Shown: positions 1 to 10,659 of the stretch, in pieces
Position numbering within the stretch: position 1 is the first letter of the stretch
Layout of the letters: the number at the start of each line of letters is the position of its first letter
NCBI GenBank assembly: GCA_024811115.1
Contig: JAKOGH010000861.1
Location: forward strand, 56,394-120,393
Direction: 5' to 3'
DNA: 64,000 nt
Source of the DNA: Terana coerulea
Lineage: Eukaryota > Basidiomycota > Agaricomycetes > Polyporales > Phanerochaetaceae
Translations under genes and position numbers: made by a program
The notes under the pieces: generated by a model
Seen by the model: only the letters and a program-made list of their open reading frames with translations
Told to the model about the DNA's origin: nothing
The model's database searches: none

Positions 1-11
1 GTCATGCGCTG

Positions 12-20
12 CTCGCCGAC
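12..20. repeat. Left target-site duplication of the foldback element
   Basis: CTCGCCGAC directly precedes the element. Positions 1-20 as a whole match 15705-15724 in unit B, showing that this is host sequence upstream of the F-box gene. Confidence 0.85.
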
Positions 21-2177
21 GGGTAGTAACCAAAACAGTACGAGTACGGGTGGGGGCATGCGACCAAAGTAGTACGAGTTAGATAGTTCCCACGACCAGA
101 ATAGTACAAGTCGCAGAGGGCGCGTGGCCACTCGGGAGCGAGCCCGCCGTGCGCCCGACGCATTCCCAATTTGGCTAATGAGCGCTTGCAAGCCTCCGGA
201 TTGCGGGTCTTCCCAATACACTGCGGAACCCAAGAGATAAATCCCGAGGATTTATGGTGTAAACACGTGGTAGTCTGAAACAAAATGGCCAGTATAAGTC
301 ACGCGCATTAATTAGATATTCCTTTTTGGGAAATATATCCCTTAAATGAACGCGTAAATTTGCCCGACTAACTCTATATCCTTCCCCGATACCTCACAGA
401 GCTTTACTCTGAGAATAAATCCCTCATATCTCTCGTAGCTTTTCTGTGGATTTATAATGAGCACATTACTTGTAGGCAACAAGATAAATTGACTAGATAA
501 ATAAGAAACAAGTCACACATATATCCAGCATAAACTAGATGGAGGTCCTCAAAATATGTCTGCAGGATTTATTGTGGCAGTATATTCCACTTAACGCAAT
601 GAGAGATATTGAGGACATATGGTTGATATAAGTAAGATAAAGAATGCAGATATACTCATCATAAATCATGTACTGCATATCTCCAGGATAAATCCAGCAG
701 GACCTCAGACACTTAAAAACAAAGATGTCTGCAAAAGATAGTAGTTAGTCGCATTCAACATAAGCCTTTTGACTATGAACACTAAACACACAATGTGCAT
801 TAGTAGATTCACATACAATTGCAAAACTAGTGAGAGCTATCAACTTTTGTATACTTTGCACAATGGTGGTGTATTCATAGAACTTCATTGCCCAAGTTAA
901 CGACCTTGGCCAAATTGCGCTGTTTTGATGTTGGCTAGCGTTAGCATTGTCAGTCAGAGTCCTCATGGGGCGTAAACATGTAAGTGCTTACTACGGTGTT
1001 ATATTTTGCATGATGCAAACCCATGCCTCGTTGCCACCATTGTGCAATGTACTCGAAAGTTCAAGATAGTCCTTACTGGATTTGCAGTTATATCTGAATA
1101 CACCAATGTGCATACTAGTAAGTTTGTTGTCAGTAATCAAAAGTCTCATATTGAATGAGTCTTTGTCTAACTACTACATTCAGCAGACATCTACGTTTCT
1201 AAGTGTCCGAGGTCCTGCTGAATTTATCCTGGAGATATGCAGTATGTGATTTATGATGAATATATCTGTGTTCTTTATCTTACTTATGTCGACCATGTGT
1301 CCTCGAGTATCTCTCACTGAGTTAGGTGGAATATATTGCCACAATAAATCCTGTGGATGTATTCTGAAGACCTTTGTCTATTTCATGCTGGATATATGTA
1401 CAGCTTGTTTTGTATTTGTCCAAGGAATTTATCTTGTTGCTTACAAGTAATGTGCCCATTATAAATCCACAGAACAGCTACAAGAGATACAAGGGATTTA
1501 TTGTCAGAATAAAGCTCTGTAAGTTATCAGGGAAGGATACAGAGTTAGGTGCGCAGATTTATGTGTTCATTTAAGTTGTATATCTCCTGAGATGGAATAT
1601 TTAATCAATCCACGTGACTTATGCTGGCCATTTTGTTTCAGACTCCCACGTGTTGACACAATAAATCCCCAGGATTTATCTCTTGGGTTCCGCAGTGATA
1701 GGGTAGCCTTGTCCAGCCGCAACCCTAACTCAGGGTCCGAGACCCTACTGTGCACGTGCCGCAATGGCAAGTATCTGTTCTTCATCAGTTCGTGGGCCTA
1801 CTGAGGCCCGAGACATGGTGAGGTCGGTACGCTCGGCACTGAGCGGTAAGGTGTTGCTAACACTTGTACGTGGCGGGGGGGTGACAGAGAGGGGATAGAA
1901 CATAAACAAACCATCGTATTTTCCACAATTAAATACATCTCAACCATAGGCCACGGCCACCAACGCGTTGTGGCCATCGTTGGCTTTGGCACATGGACGG
2001 CGGACGTGACGCGTCAACGCCCCTGGCGCGGACATCCCGATTAGGGTACAATAAACGCCCGTGGGCGGACAGTCGGGAGCCACCCGCCACCGTACTACTT
2101 TGGTCGCTCGCCTGTGCCACTCGTACTACTTTAGTCGTCCGCCCCCACTCGTACTAGTACTGTTCTTGTATATACTC
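21..2177. mobile_element. Non-autonomous foldback / long-TIR DNA transposon (MULE-like)
   Basis: The element begins GGGTAGTAACC and ends with sequence whose reverse complement is GAGTATATAC; the outer 37 bp of the two ends align without gaps and with scattered mismatches. A perfect 9-bp direct repeat, CTCGCCGAC, flanks it (12-20 and 2178-2186), while units B and C carry that site without the insert (15716-15724, 29176-29184 with one mismatch). Just inside each end the motif CGACCAAAGTAGTACGAGT is repeated in degenerate form. The interior is a huge imperfect palindrome: about 219-872 pairs with about 1032-1697 around a loop of roughly 160 bp. It is much more AT-rich than its surroundings and encodes no recognisable transposase. 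A 9-bp duplication is typical of Mutator-like elements, so that family is inferred. Insertion lies 42 bp upstream of the F-box start codon. Confidence 0.85.
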
Positions 2178-2186
2178 CTCGCCGAC
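2178..2186. repeat. Right target-site duplication of the foldback element
   Basis: A second copy of CTCGCCGAC directly follows the element and runs into the host sequence GCCGCCG, as at the uninterrupted site in unit B. Confidence 0.85.
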
Positions 2187-2219
2187 GCCGCCGCTCATCA
2201 CCTCATCCGCAACCGCATC

Positions 2220-3388
2220 ATGTCCACGTCGCCTCCAGCGTTGCCCGTCGAGCTCTGGCTCGCCATCCTCCGCTTCGCCACCCTCTCGCACGCGACCGCG
2301 TCGCTGTGCGCAACGACCTATGCGCCGTTCCAGGCCGCCGCCCTGCTCAGCGTCGACACGGACGCCGTCGCCGTCAAGCGCGCCGTCGTCTGCGTCTGCA
2401 AGCTCTGGCGACACCTCGCCCGCGGCCTGCTCTTCGAGGACGTGCTCATCACGCGCGATGTGCGCGCGCTGCAGCGAGCCTTGGCGGCGGACGGAGGCGG
2501 AGACGCGACGCACAGATGGGTTCGCCGCGCATGTGTGCCCTATCACAGCTGCACGCCATACAGCTCGAACGACTTCGCCGCGCTCGCGACCTTGCTGCAC
2601 GCTTGTCCTGGCCTGGAGGTGCTTGCCCGACCCATCACGCACCAATCAGACATCATGACCTTCGACTATCCGGCCGTCGACTGTCCTGCCCTGACCTCCC
2701 TCAAGCGTCTGGATTGGTGGCATTACAACGAGGCGGCGCGGAGCGGCGGCCTGAACGCGCTCACCGATGTCATCCACGCCGCCCCCAATCTGCAGTACCT
2801 GTCCATAGGCGGCGACCTGTGGCTGAACCTCATGCACCGCGGCGTCCTCGACGTCCCCGCCCTCACCACACTGCGCATCCGCCGGATGAACGTCCTCTTC
2901 CTGCAGCAGGTCTGCCGCTGGCGCATGCCCCAGCTGAGGCACGTTGTCATCGACGTCTTCAGCACGGCGAGCCTGCTGTGCCCGCTGTGGGACCAGTACG
3001 GCGCGCAGATCCGGACGGTAGAGTTCGGCATGAACCTCAAGTTCTACGTGTTGGACCTCGTCCCGCACGTCCTCGTCAACTGCCCGACGCTCGAGGCGCT
3101 CGGATACTACATCCTGTTCACCGCGGTGCCGCATGGCCCCAGCAGGCACACACGTCCCTCACGACGCTGAGATGGCATGCGCACGCCAACGCGTTCTTCT
3201 CCGCGACGGATCCCGCTTTTTGGGAGCACCTCGCAGCACACGTCGCCGTCTTCTCGCGGCCCTTCTTCCCTGCACTCCAGCGCATTATCTTGCACGGCAG
3301 CTGGGAGCCCGCTTTGGCCGACGAGCGATTCTGGGCTTTGGCAAAGACGCTCAGGGACCGGGGAGTGATGGTCGAGAGGCACCCTTGA
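2220..3388 (+). CDS. F-box-like protein, copy A (one-base frameshift)
   Basis: Predicted F-box-type adaptor of about 390 residues. The ATG at 2220 is followed by a short leader and LPVELWLAILRFAT, the usual start of a fungal F-box (LPxELWxxIL). Downstream are leucine-rich stretches typical of basidiomycete F-box/LRR-like proteins. Members of this family normally recruit substrates to SCF ubiquitin ligases; the substrate is unknown. Relative to copy B, a run of five C at the His-Gly-Pro-Gln site has four C here (near 3136-3140). The frame therefore ends at 3170, while the rest of the protein continues to the TGA at 3386-3388 in another frame. No intron is needed. The foldback element sits 42 bp upstream of the ATG and separates the gene from the promoter region that copies B and C retain. 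Whether it is a pseudogene or an assembly indel is open. Confidence 0.75.
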
Positions 3389-3396
3389 CCTTGACA

Positions 3397-4348
3397 ATGG
3401 TACGGCTCAGTTCCTGTTGTCCATCGGACCCAGCGCTGGCCAGTTCGGTATCAACCTCGGGGATGAAGTTGTCCGCGGCTCCATCATCCTGCCTGCACCG
3501 CGCCCTGCCGCGCCGCCGGACATAGCGCCTCCGTTGCTCGCCAGTGTGAACCTCGCAGGCGGGTTCGTCATTACGAAGCGCATGCTAGACATGTTCAAAC
3601 GTAAGCATTCAATGTTTGACTTTCTGCATGTACTGATGTTGTGGGGAACAGGCGCGACTGACCCACCAGCGTATAACTGGCTGTTCACTGGCGGCTTCCT
3701 CGCGGCTGCTAGCACCGGAATGGCTGGGCTTGTCCAAGCAGGCTACCTTACCAGCAGCTTGCTGTGCATTGGCTCCCTTTCTGGCCTTGCGTCCCAAGCT
3801 ACCGCGTGCCAGGGTAACATCCTCGGTATCCTCGGTGTCGACTCCGGCATCCTCGCCTCCCTCGCCGCCGTCGGCTTCTCCCCAGAAGTCCTCGCCCAGT
3901 TCGCGATGGCGGCAGCTTTAGGGGGCGGCGTGGGCACCGTCATCGGGCGGCGCATCACGGCGATCGAGCTCCTGCAGATGGTCGCGGCGCTGCACTCCGA
4001 CGTCGGGCTCGCGGCGGTGCTGACGAGCATTGCGAGCGTGCTGAGTGACGTCGGGCACGCGTCGACGCTGCACCTCGTCACGGCGTACCTCAGCGTGCTT
4101 ATCGGTGGCGTGACGTTCACGGGCAGCGTCGTCGCGTTCTTCCAGCTCGCCGGCAAGATGTCCTCGCGTCCGCTCGCGCTCCCCGGGAAGCACCTTATCA
4201 ACAGCTCGCTGCTGGCAACGAACGTCGCGGTGATGGGCGCGTTCGTGACGTCCAAGCCGACGGTGCCCTGATAGCGGCGGCGTATCGTGGGGCGAACGCG
4301 ATGCTGAGCTTCGTGAAGGGGTTTACAACTACAGCGATGATTGGCTGA
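3397..4348 (+). pseudogene. NNT: NAD(P) transhydrogenase (NNT) fragment, unit A
   Basis: The translation matches the middle of mitochondrial proton-pumping NAD(P) transhydrogenase. It starts in the region ending DEVVRGSI...PAPRP, skips the first membrane segments of domain II, then continues GGFVITKRMLDMFKR, ATDPPAYNWLF and the glycine-rich membrane segments through GGVTFTGSVVAF and LPGKHLINSSLLA. A 51-bp intron (3601-3651) inside MFK/R still splices in frame, so the fragment was copied as DNA, not as mRNA. A one-base loss near 4269, relative to unit B, shifts the frame, and similarity stops near 4348 before the rest of domain II and the NADP-binding domain III. Both ends and an internal block are missing, so it cannot encode the enzyme. 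Similarity starts only a few bases after the F-box stop codon. Confidence 0.85.
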
Positions 4349-4739
4349 TATGCGCAAGTGCGCGGGTCCCTATGTTGAGTATGAAAATATGACGGCATGC
4401 CCCACCCCGCCGCCCGTCGTTGCCCAGGAGGCCGAAGCGATGGCCGTGCAATGGTGAACCATCATATCCCTGCGAACCCGATAGTAGGGATGGACCTGAA
4501 GCACAACTGTCTATAGTGACACCGCCAGTAGGAATGTATCTACTATGTGGATGACATACACCCCAATGACCCCCGATGACCCGCAACTGAATATATTAGT
4601 ACTACTCTGTTAATGTACAGTACATGTAGGCAGTGACAATATATTTGTTTTCCCTTGAGACTATTGAGAGTACAGATGGAGTGTCAGAGTCAACGAGAGC
4701 ATAGATTGAGGCAGGATGAAAAGCAGAGATTGAAATGGG

Positions 4740-4840
4740 ATGATTAGCACGAGATTAAGATGGGATGGATGACACAAGACTGAGATGGGATGGACGACAT
4801 GAGATGGGATGGACGACACGAGATGGGAAGGATCCGACAA
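4740..4840. repeat. Minisatellite, GAGATGGGATGGACGACAC type, unit A
   Basis: About five imperfect tandem copies of a roughly 19-bp unit (GAGATGGGATGGACGACAC and variants) follow the NNT fragment. An ORF across it is a product of the repeat. Confidence 0.75.
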
Positions 4841-7758
4841 GTTCATATCACAAAAGATCCTCGCACGACTTGTACAAAACATACAAAGAATTCAGACCAG
4901 CAGCTGCACAAAATAGTACACCTGCGACGACGCTGTCACAACAATATATAACATCATACAAACACCATCGTGATGTACTACTAACGGCACTTGGGAGAGT
5001 TGGTTAATATTCATAAGCGCCGCGGCAGAGTCAATACCCAGACCCAAATACACTGATACTCCTAACGCGACATTCTTTGAGCAATACGAGAGTCAGGACT
5101 ATATCACTACAGCAAAATCGCTACAATCTCATTCACGAATTTAGACCGTACAACTGCGCACTAACAATCATTCAGAACGAGCGGTAGTCACCGGGGAGCC
5201 ATTGGCTACCCACGGCGACGGCGACAGCGAGGTAATAACTGTCTACCAGCAGCAGAGAGCTGTCTGCAGGACGCCTGTTACTGCGTAGGCATACTGCAGC
5301 AGCAGCCGGCCGACGCTGCATAGGGACATTTGTGAACGGCACCATGCCAAAGCTCATCGATGCGAACACCACCTCTCGCCGCCGCGATACGTGGCTGAGG
5401 CGACGAGGGCATTTGATGGACAAAACGTAAGCGGCCAGGGCCGTCAGCTGACTGTTAACTTAAATAACTACGTCAGTGCGCAATATACAGCCAATGCAAC
5501 GGGAAAGCACGCACCACTGAGCCACCATTCAACACAGAACGTCGGAGGCGGTGACTAGTCAATAGCACCCAGTAAGCTTCTGTGCCCGACGAGTAAGTAC
5601 GCTGATAACCACGGTCACCATTGCGGACTTACCGCGGAGAGAGACTAGTACTGCGCCGAAGGGTCAACTGTGAATCTGCGAGGTTGAAGCGAAGGTCAGT
5701 ACTCATACAGACTTTGTTCAGGAAGCGATTACCTGGCGCATATTGCATTCAATGACAGCTCTGTAGCAAAGTAAGGGATAGGTAAGCACGCATTCGTACC
5801 GATAAGGTAAGAAATGAACGAACCTTGCGCAAGACCCTTGCACGCCGAGTCCGAAATGTCTTCAACTGATGCGCGGACTCAGAGGGCGGCGTCGAAAGCG
5901 CGAGGGCGATGGCATGTCGGCGGCGAGCAGAAGGCGGGCGAGGCGAGGATGTAGACGTGAGACCGCAGAGAAAAGAAGGGGCCGTTGGGCTGAGGAAAAG
6001 TCGTCCTCATCCTTCCTCTCTTATACCATCTGAGAACACCCTAGAACGCAAGTTATCCGTTAGTCACACGGCACCACTGTCCAGCCCCGGCCTCGGCAGT
6101 GCAAATGACGCATCATGGCGTCGCGTAGAGGGCAATACTCTGCGCCGAAGTGAGATGGGGGCACAAAGACACCAAAATAAAATCAGGTGTCCTCCGCGTT
6201 CTCCGAGCCGTCCCAGAACACTGGCACGCGGGGCGTTTGTAACCGAGCCGAGATGATCGACGTACGTACCTCCCACTATCCAGACGAACGGTATTTTGAC
6301 TTGCCGTAGTTTGCAATGATCTTGCCGCCGTGCTGTCCAGGCCTATACCGACATCTAGAGAAAAAACACTCAGCATCAGCGACGGCGATCTATGCCGGGT
6401 GTACGTACCTATGCCGCGCATCGGTTTGGTCACGTCGCGGCCGAGGGACCGAGCGAACGCCTTCGCATTGCGTCGCCAGGCCTCGAATTGGCATTCTCAA
6501 CGCCCTAGCCCCTAACTCTAGCCTTTGTTGAGTTTGCGGCGCATCTGACAAGCGGGCGCAAATCGGCGCGACAGAGTAGATGAGCAGTCAGGTATTGATA
6601 AATATTAAGGCTTTCTCACTGTGTGCATAATTTAATCCCTGCCGTTCCTCGATTTCGCCTCGCGTAATGAGCGCGGCTCGGTTTTATCCGTCTGTACTGT
6701 ATGCACTGAATTTAAATTCAGCGGTAGGTCATGTAAGCATTTGGAGTCTACAAATACAGGGTTACCCACCGTGCAATCCTGCTACGAGTCTGCAGCTTCT
6801 CCGTGACACAAGCTGCATGCTTCCTGAACGGACGTCTCTGCGCAAGCGACAGCTTGGCGGCGCCGTACTGCATCTTGATTTCATTCACTTTTCTCGGCGA
6901 CTTCATCGTGAAAGCCAATCTCTGCAGGTGCCCAGCCCGCGCGGGACGCTCACAGTCAGACACATTTCGTGCTAACGGCTGCGGCTAAGATGAAACTTCG
7001 CCTCGTGCGCCCAGTGTGATGTGTCGCGCACCGTCATGCGCTGCAAGTGCATCCCAGTGGGCACAACGGCTGACTGCGTAACGGATCTTCCTCCATATCG
7101 AGGCATCGCGTCCAACAACGACGGCGACGAAACTCACCCGGCTTTCTGGTCTGGCCGGCAGTCCTTGCTTAAGCGTCAGCGGGGTGGTGCTGTAGATCTA
7201 AATTTGCACTTACTTGTTTCGGCGACGATCGCCAAGTGTTAGTGGCATAGTCAGCACCAGGGATACCAGCCGCTTCTAGCGAGACGCACATGCTCAGTCA
7301 TGATCTGTGCCGTTGATGGTGACTGAGAAGCCTTACCCTGCAAGCCGTAGTACAACGCCGTTTCGATCGCATCTGGATGCAGGGTGCGCCTGGTTACACC
7401 ACGGGATTTAATCAGAATCCAAATGTTAATGAACGAAGCCGGTCAAGAAACTTACTTAGGTCTCCACGGTGAATACCACGCATATATGTCCGGTAATAAT
7501 TCGGCAGCCGCTACAGCTGTAAAATTCTCAATTGAATTCATTTATTCTCAAGTAATAACAGCTCACTCACCTTAAACGAAGCTCGGGCTGTTCAGCGGTT
7601 GCCTTGGTAGTCCCGGCGACGATGCGACCCTTGTCGCAAATGGGACGGGGAGTAACTTACCACATCGGCGGTTCATAGAACCCCACTCGCATGAAATGCG
7701 CCGCGCCGGCTTACGCGATGCAAGCGCAGTAGGTCCGTGCTAGAAGGGATATCAAACT
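4841..7758. other. Spacer of unit A without recognisable gene
   Basis: Both strands were read. ORFs are short and differ between the units. Scattered GTAAG-like and GTACGT sites give exon-like pieces on both strands (for example the minus-strand stretch around 6760-6960), but nothing joins into a protein I recognise. By eye, divergence from unit B is visibly higher here than in the F-box gene. The equivalent unit B stretch is about 18300-21220. Confidence 0.5.
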
Positions 7759-8148
7759 TTATGAGTTCCGCCGCCTGCGCCGGGGGAACGCACGCTTACC
7801 GGGCGTGCGCAATATGCGAACAATGCTATGGTATTGATTTCGGAACACCTCGTGTACCTCACCGAGCCTGCGGCGTCTGCGATCCATCCCGTTTTCAGAG
7901 CCATGCTCACGCAGTGTGTGCATGGACTGCCGTCCGATCTGTCTGAGTTCCTTGAGCTCGTCCCCGAGCCTATGAGGTAACGGCTTGATATGGCCAAGCG
8001 TCTGCGTACCATAGCGTTTGTGCCAATGGCTGAAGTCAATAGATGCTGCCACGTTCGGCGGCCTCTTGGTGCTTAAGCAAACGAAGCGACAACGACGGCG
8101 CACTAAGCACGGCCCTAGCAGAGCAGCATCAGTACGTTTCTCCGCCAA
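7759..8148 (-). other. Unassigned ORF with a counterpart in unit B
   Basis: A 129-codon minus-strand frame whose central part (KRYGTQTLG through RLGEVHEVFRNQYHSIVRIL) is largely preserved in unit B at 21221-21610. The frame runs into a GTAAGC donor-like site after ...RILRTPG. It resembles an exon of a decayed gene more than a complete gene. I recognise no family. Codon-level constraint has not been tested, and it may simply be shared non-coding DNA. Confidence 0.25.
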
Positions 8149-9362
8149 GTTTTTGATGCATAATCACGGTGGTCTTCTTGTTTTCTGGCATCCCATGCCT
8201 TGTCATCTTCCTGCCGCGAGCATGACTGTTCTCGCGGCTCGCTGAGTCTCTATGGGAATGCTAGTACTGTCTTGCCGCTCACAAACCCGGTCGTATTTAC
8301 ACTCAAAATGAAGCAGAAAGTGATAGAAATCGGAATATGTAGACGGGACAATGCGTTGGTGCGGACTTCAGGGACAGGAGCCTGTGTAGAATCACACAGT
8401 GCTGGAGGTTGGAGAAAAGACGAGTTTGGGCGCTTTGACGCATCACACGCTCCCGATATGGCACCTTCCAGCTTTGTGGCGCAGGCCCTTGCCCAATCTG
8501 CTCCTCCGGCGTCTCCCCTCTCTCACAGTCTTCAAAGCTTCAACGTCCGACTCCAAGTGAACGGAGGACCGTCTGGCCAGAATGCTCCATGCCGCGTTCC
8601 TCGTTATGCACCCTATGCAATGTGCGCGTTTCATCACACAGCAAGTGCCACGGCTAATTGCAGAAATCGCAAGCTTGCTGGCGACCCTGTGACACGTCCG
8701 GACAAGAACTACGGGAGACATCCTAAGCGTCATCTAGGAGCTGACATCGAAACGGCAGGTTGCTAGCCGCCGTGGAAAAATATTGGGCAGATCTGTTGCA
8801 CGCCGCTTGACGCTCAGGAGCGCAACTGCCATATTTGTGAGTTCACCATCAGTCAGGGTCTGGGACGGTACGCTCGTGTACACCCCTCGAAGAAAACAAG
8901 TGACGGATTCAGGAATACGCTCTTGAAGGGCTTGTTTGGAGTTGAATTCATGCAAAATTCAGCACATCCGAGAGGAGCTTGAAAGGATAAAAGGGTGAGT
9001 CTCCTCGGAGTCAAGCTCTCTGCATCAAGCCACGTTTACCAGCCTCGCCATGAGCTTTCCCAAATTTCCCCGAAGATGAAGGTTGCATACTTGCCTCTCG
9101 AGGCCCTTCCAAAACCTGATCCGTCGCCGCCAAAATCTGAAGAATATACTCCTCGCCATCGGTCCTGTACTGTGCGAAAAGGTCAGCTACGGCCGTAGTG
9201 TTCTTTAGTCATACGTCGTACTCAACTCGGCGATTACGGATCACAGAAGCGACGTACAAGGCCTGTCTTCTGCATGAACAGAAGGTGTTGTCCGAGTTGC
9301 TGCGGCGCCGCCTCCGTGAGTACCTGCCGCTAAGTGTATTTTGACTCATCTGCTGATGCGGC

Positions 9363-9782
9363 ATGAATTCATCAATGGCTATACGGCACACCGTGATGAA
9401 AATAGGTGAGGTAAGCGGCGACCCAACCGCAAAGATGATCTATACACAGATGCCGTACTACGGCTCGCCGAAGATCGTCTTCCGCTATGGAGTTGAGCCG
9501 TACAACTGGCCTGACTTCGGCATCTCGCCTGCACGTATGTACTCACTGCGGGAGGTTGGTGCGTTGGTGCGCGGGCTGGAGGATGGGACTGTTGGGTTCC
9601 GGAAGCTGTCTAGGAGAGAATTGGAAGAGCGGGCTGTGTCTCAATGTACTACCTTACGAGGTGCAACTGATGTTGCATCTCACCGCGTAGATACTGGTCG
9701 CCGGCCCAATAGGGGCCCCAGACACTATTTCTCGGTGCCTGAGGAAGCGCACGGTCAAGACGACTCGTCTCACCAATGGTGA
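9363..9782 (+). other. Unassigned ORF, possible gene remnant
   Basis: An open frame with protein-like composition: it includes MPYYGSPKIVFRYG, EPYNWPDFG and a charged LREVGALVRGLEDGTVGFRKL segment. It is conserved in unit B (the 3' half is open at 22953-23243). The upstream sequence also reads as exon-like (LLMRHEFINGYTA ending at a GTAAGC donor-like site near 9411 in unit A and 22872 in unit B). This suggests fragments of a spliced gene or a degraded transposon protein. In unit B one frame change separates the two halves. No family recognised. Confidence 0.25.
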
Positions 9783-9789
9783 TGAGGAC

Positions 9790-10150
9790 TGATCCGCTTT
9801 TGATCTCTTATGCCACTTATATCTCATCACTTGGTCTTATGAATTGTGCCTGATAATTTATTCAAATAATATGTTCTCCTCGCTTGACACTTATTCCAAT
9901 GGCTTTTGTCAGTAAGAGAAATGTTTAGGAAATGAATAAATATCATTTCTGGACATATCTCTCAAAGACGAACCTCATCATGATCATCTGCTTACGAGAC
10001 GGGTTCTGAAATATCCATTTGATACCTATGCCCTCTGTCCGTCTCTGCTTGGCCATGACTTATTCACAAGCAAGCCAATAATCTTTGGCTATTTATTAAT
10101 CATAAAATATAGTTCTAGAGCTAAACTTATTCTGATATCTTCAGCTCCGC
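9790..10150. other. AT-rich island in unit A
   Basis: About 360 bp that are strikingly AT-rich (many TTATT, AATAA and ATATC words) between GC-rich flanks; unit B has the counterpart at about 23250-23590 with several small deletions. No terminal repeats or target duplication seen, so I do not call it a transposon. Confidence 0.5.
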
Positions 10151-10629
10151 TTCGTGACTTTGGGATTTGCCATGACATCCATCACTTGCACCGTTTTGCC
10201 GCTTGCGAGACCTCTGCTCAGGACGTATCCAATGCATTTACACTTCCGCAACTGTCCGACTTTGTCATACAGGGTCCAATCAGCACGTCGCGCTGCCTCA
10301 TCGGCAAAGGGGTCCGTGACAGCGCACCGGAGGTAATTCAGAGAACGCAAGACAGCAGCCAATGACTGACGATGCTGGGCCCTGGCTGGAGAGATTTGCG
10401 AGTGGCCGCTCAGCCCTGGTTTCAAAAAATAAAACACCATACGCGACGCTCCAGTGGGAAGCTGAGCGGCATTGATGTGCCGCTGACTCGACCTGAAACA
10501 AAGCAAGCTGTCTGATCTAAACAGGGTTCTACCGGAATGAGCATGGTAAGCTTCAACGTCCTGTACACCCGGAGCAATGTGCCGACCTCTAAGTTGTTGT
10601 CTAGGCACCCATGCTGCTGCGCAATCCAT
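10141..10629 (-). other. Unassigned 162-codon ORF, unit A
   Basis: A minus-strand frame with a protein-like C-terminal half, from LRSLNYLRCAVTDPFADEA through VMDVMANPKVTKRS. In unit B the same frame stops early, because a Trp codon is a stop directly after EAARRAD (frame 23711-24055). At least one copy is therefore not functional. No domain recognised. Composition fits either a decayed gene or chance coding potential in GC-rich DNA. Confidence 0.3.
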
Positions 10630-10659
10630 TACGGCGACTTGGTAACTTCACGGAGACGG

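Noticed and set aside
5909..6256. 115-codon ORF in the unit A spacer
   Set aside because: The unit B counterpart (19450-19722) starts elsewhere after a frame change, and the translation shows no domain.
9790..10150. AT-rich island as a second transposon
   Set aside because: No terminal inverted repeats or target duplication could be found, and it is present in both units.
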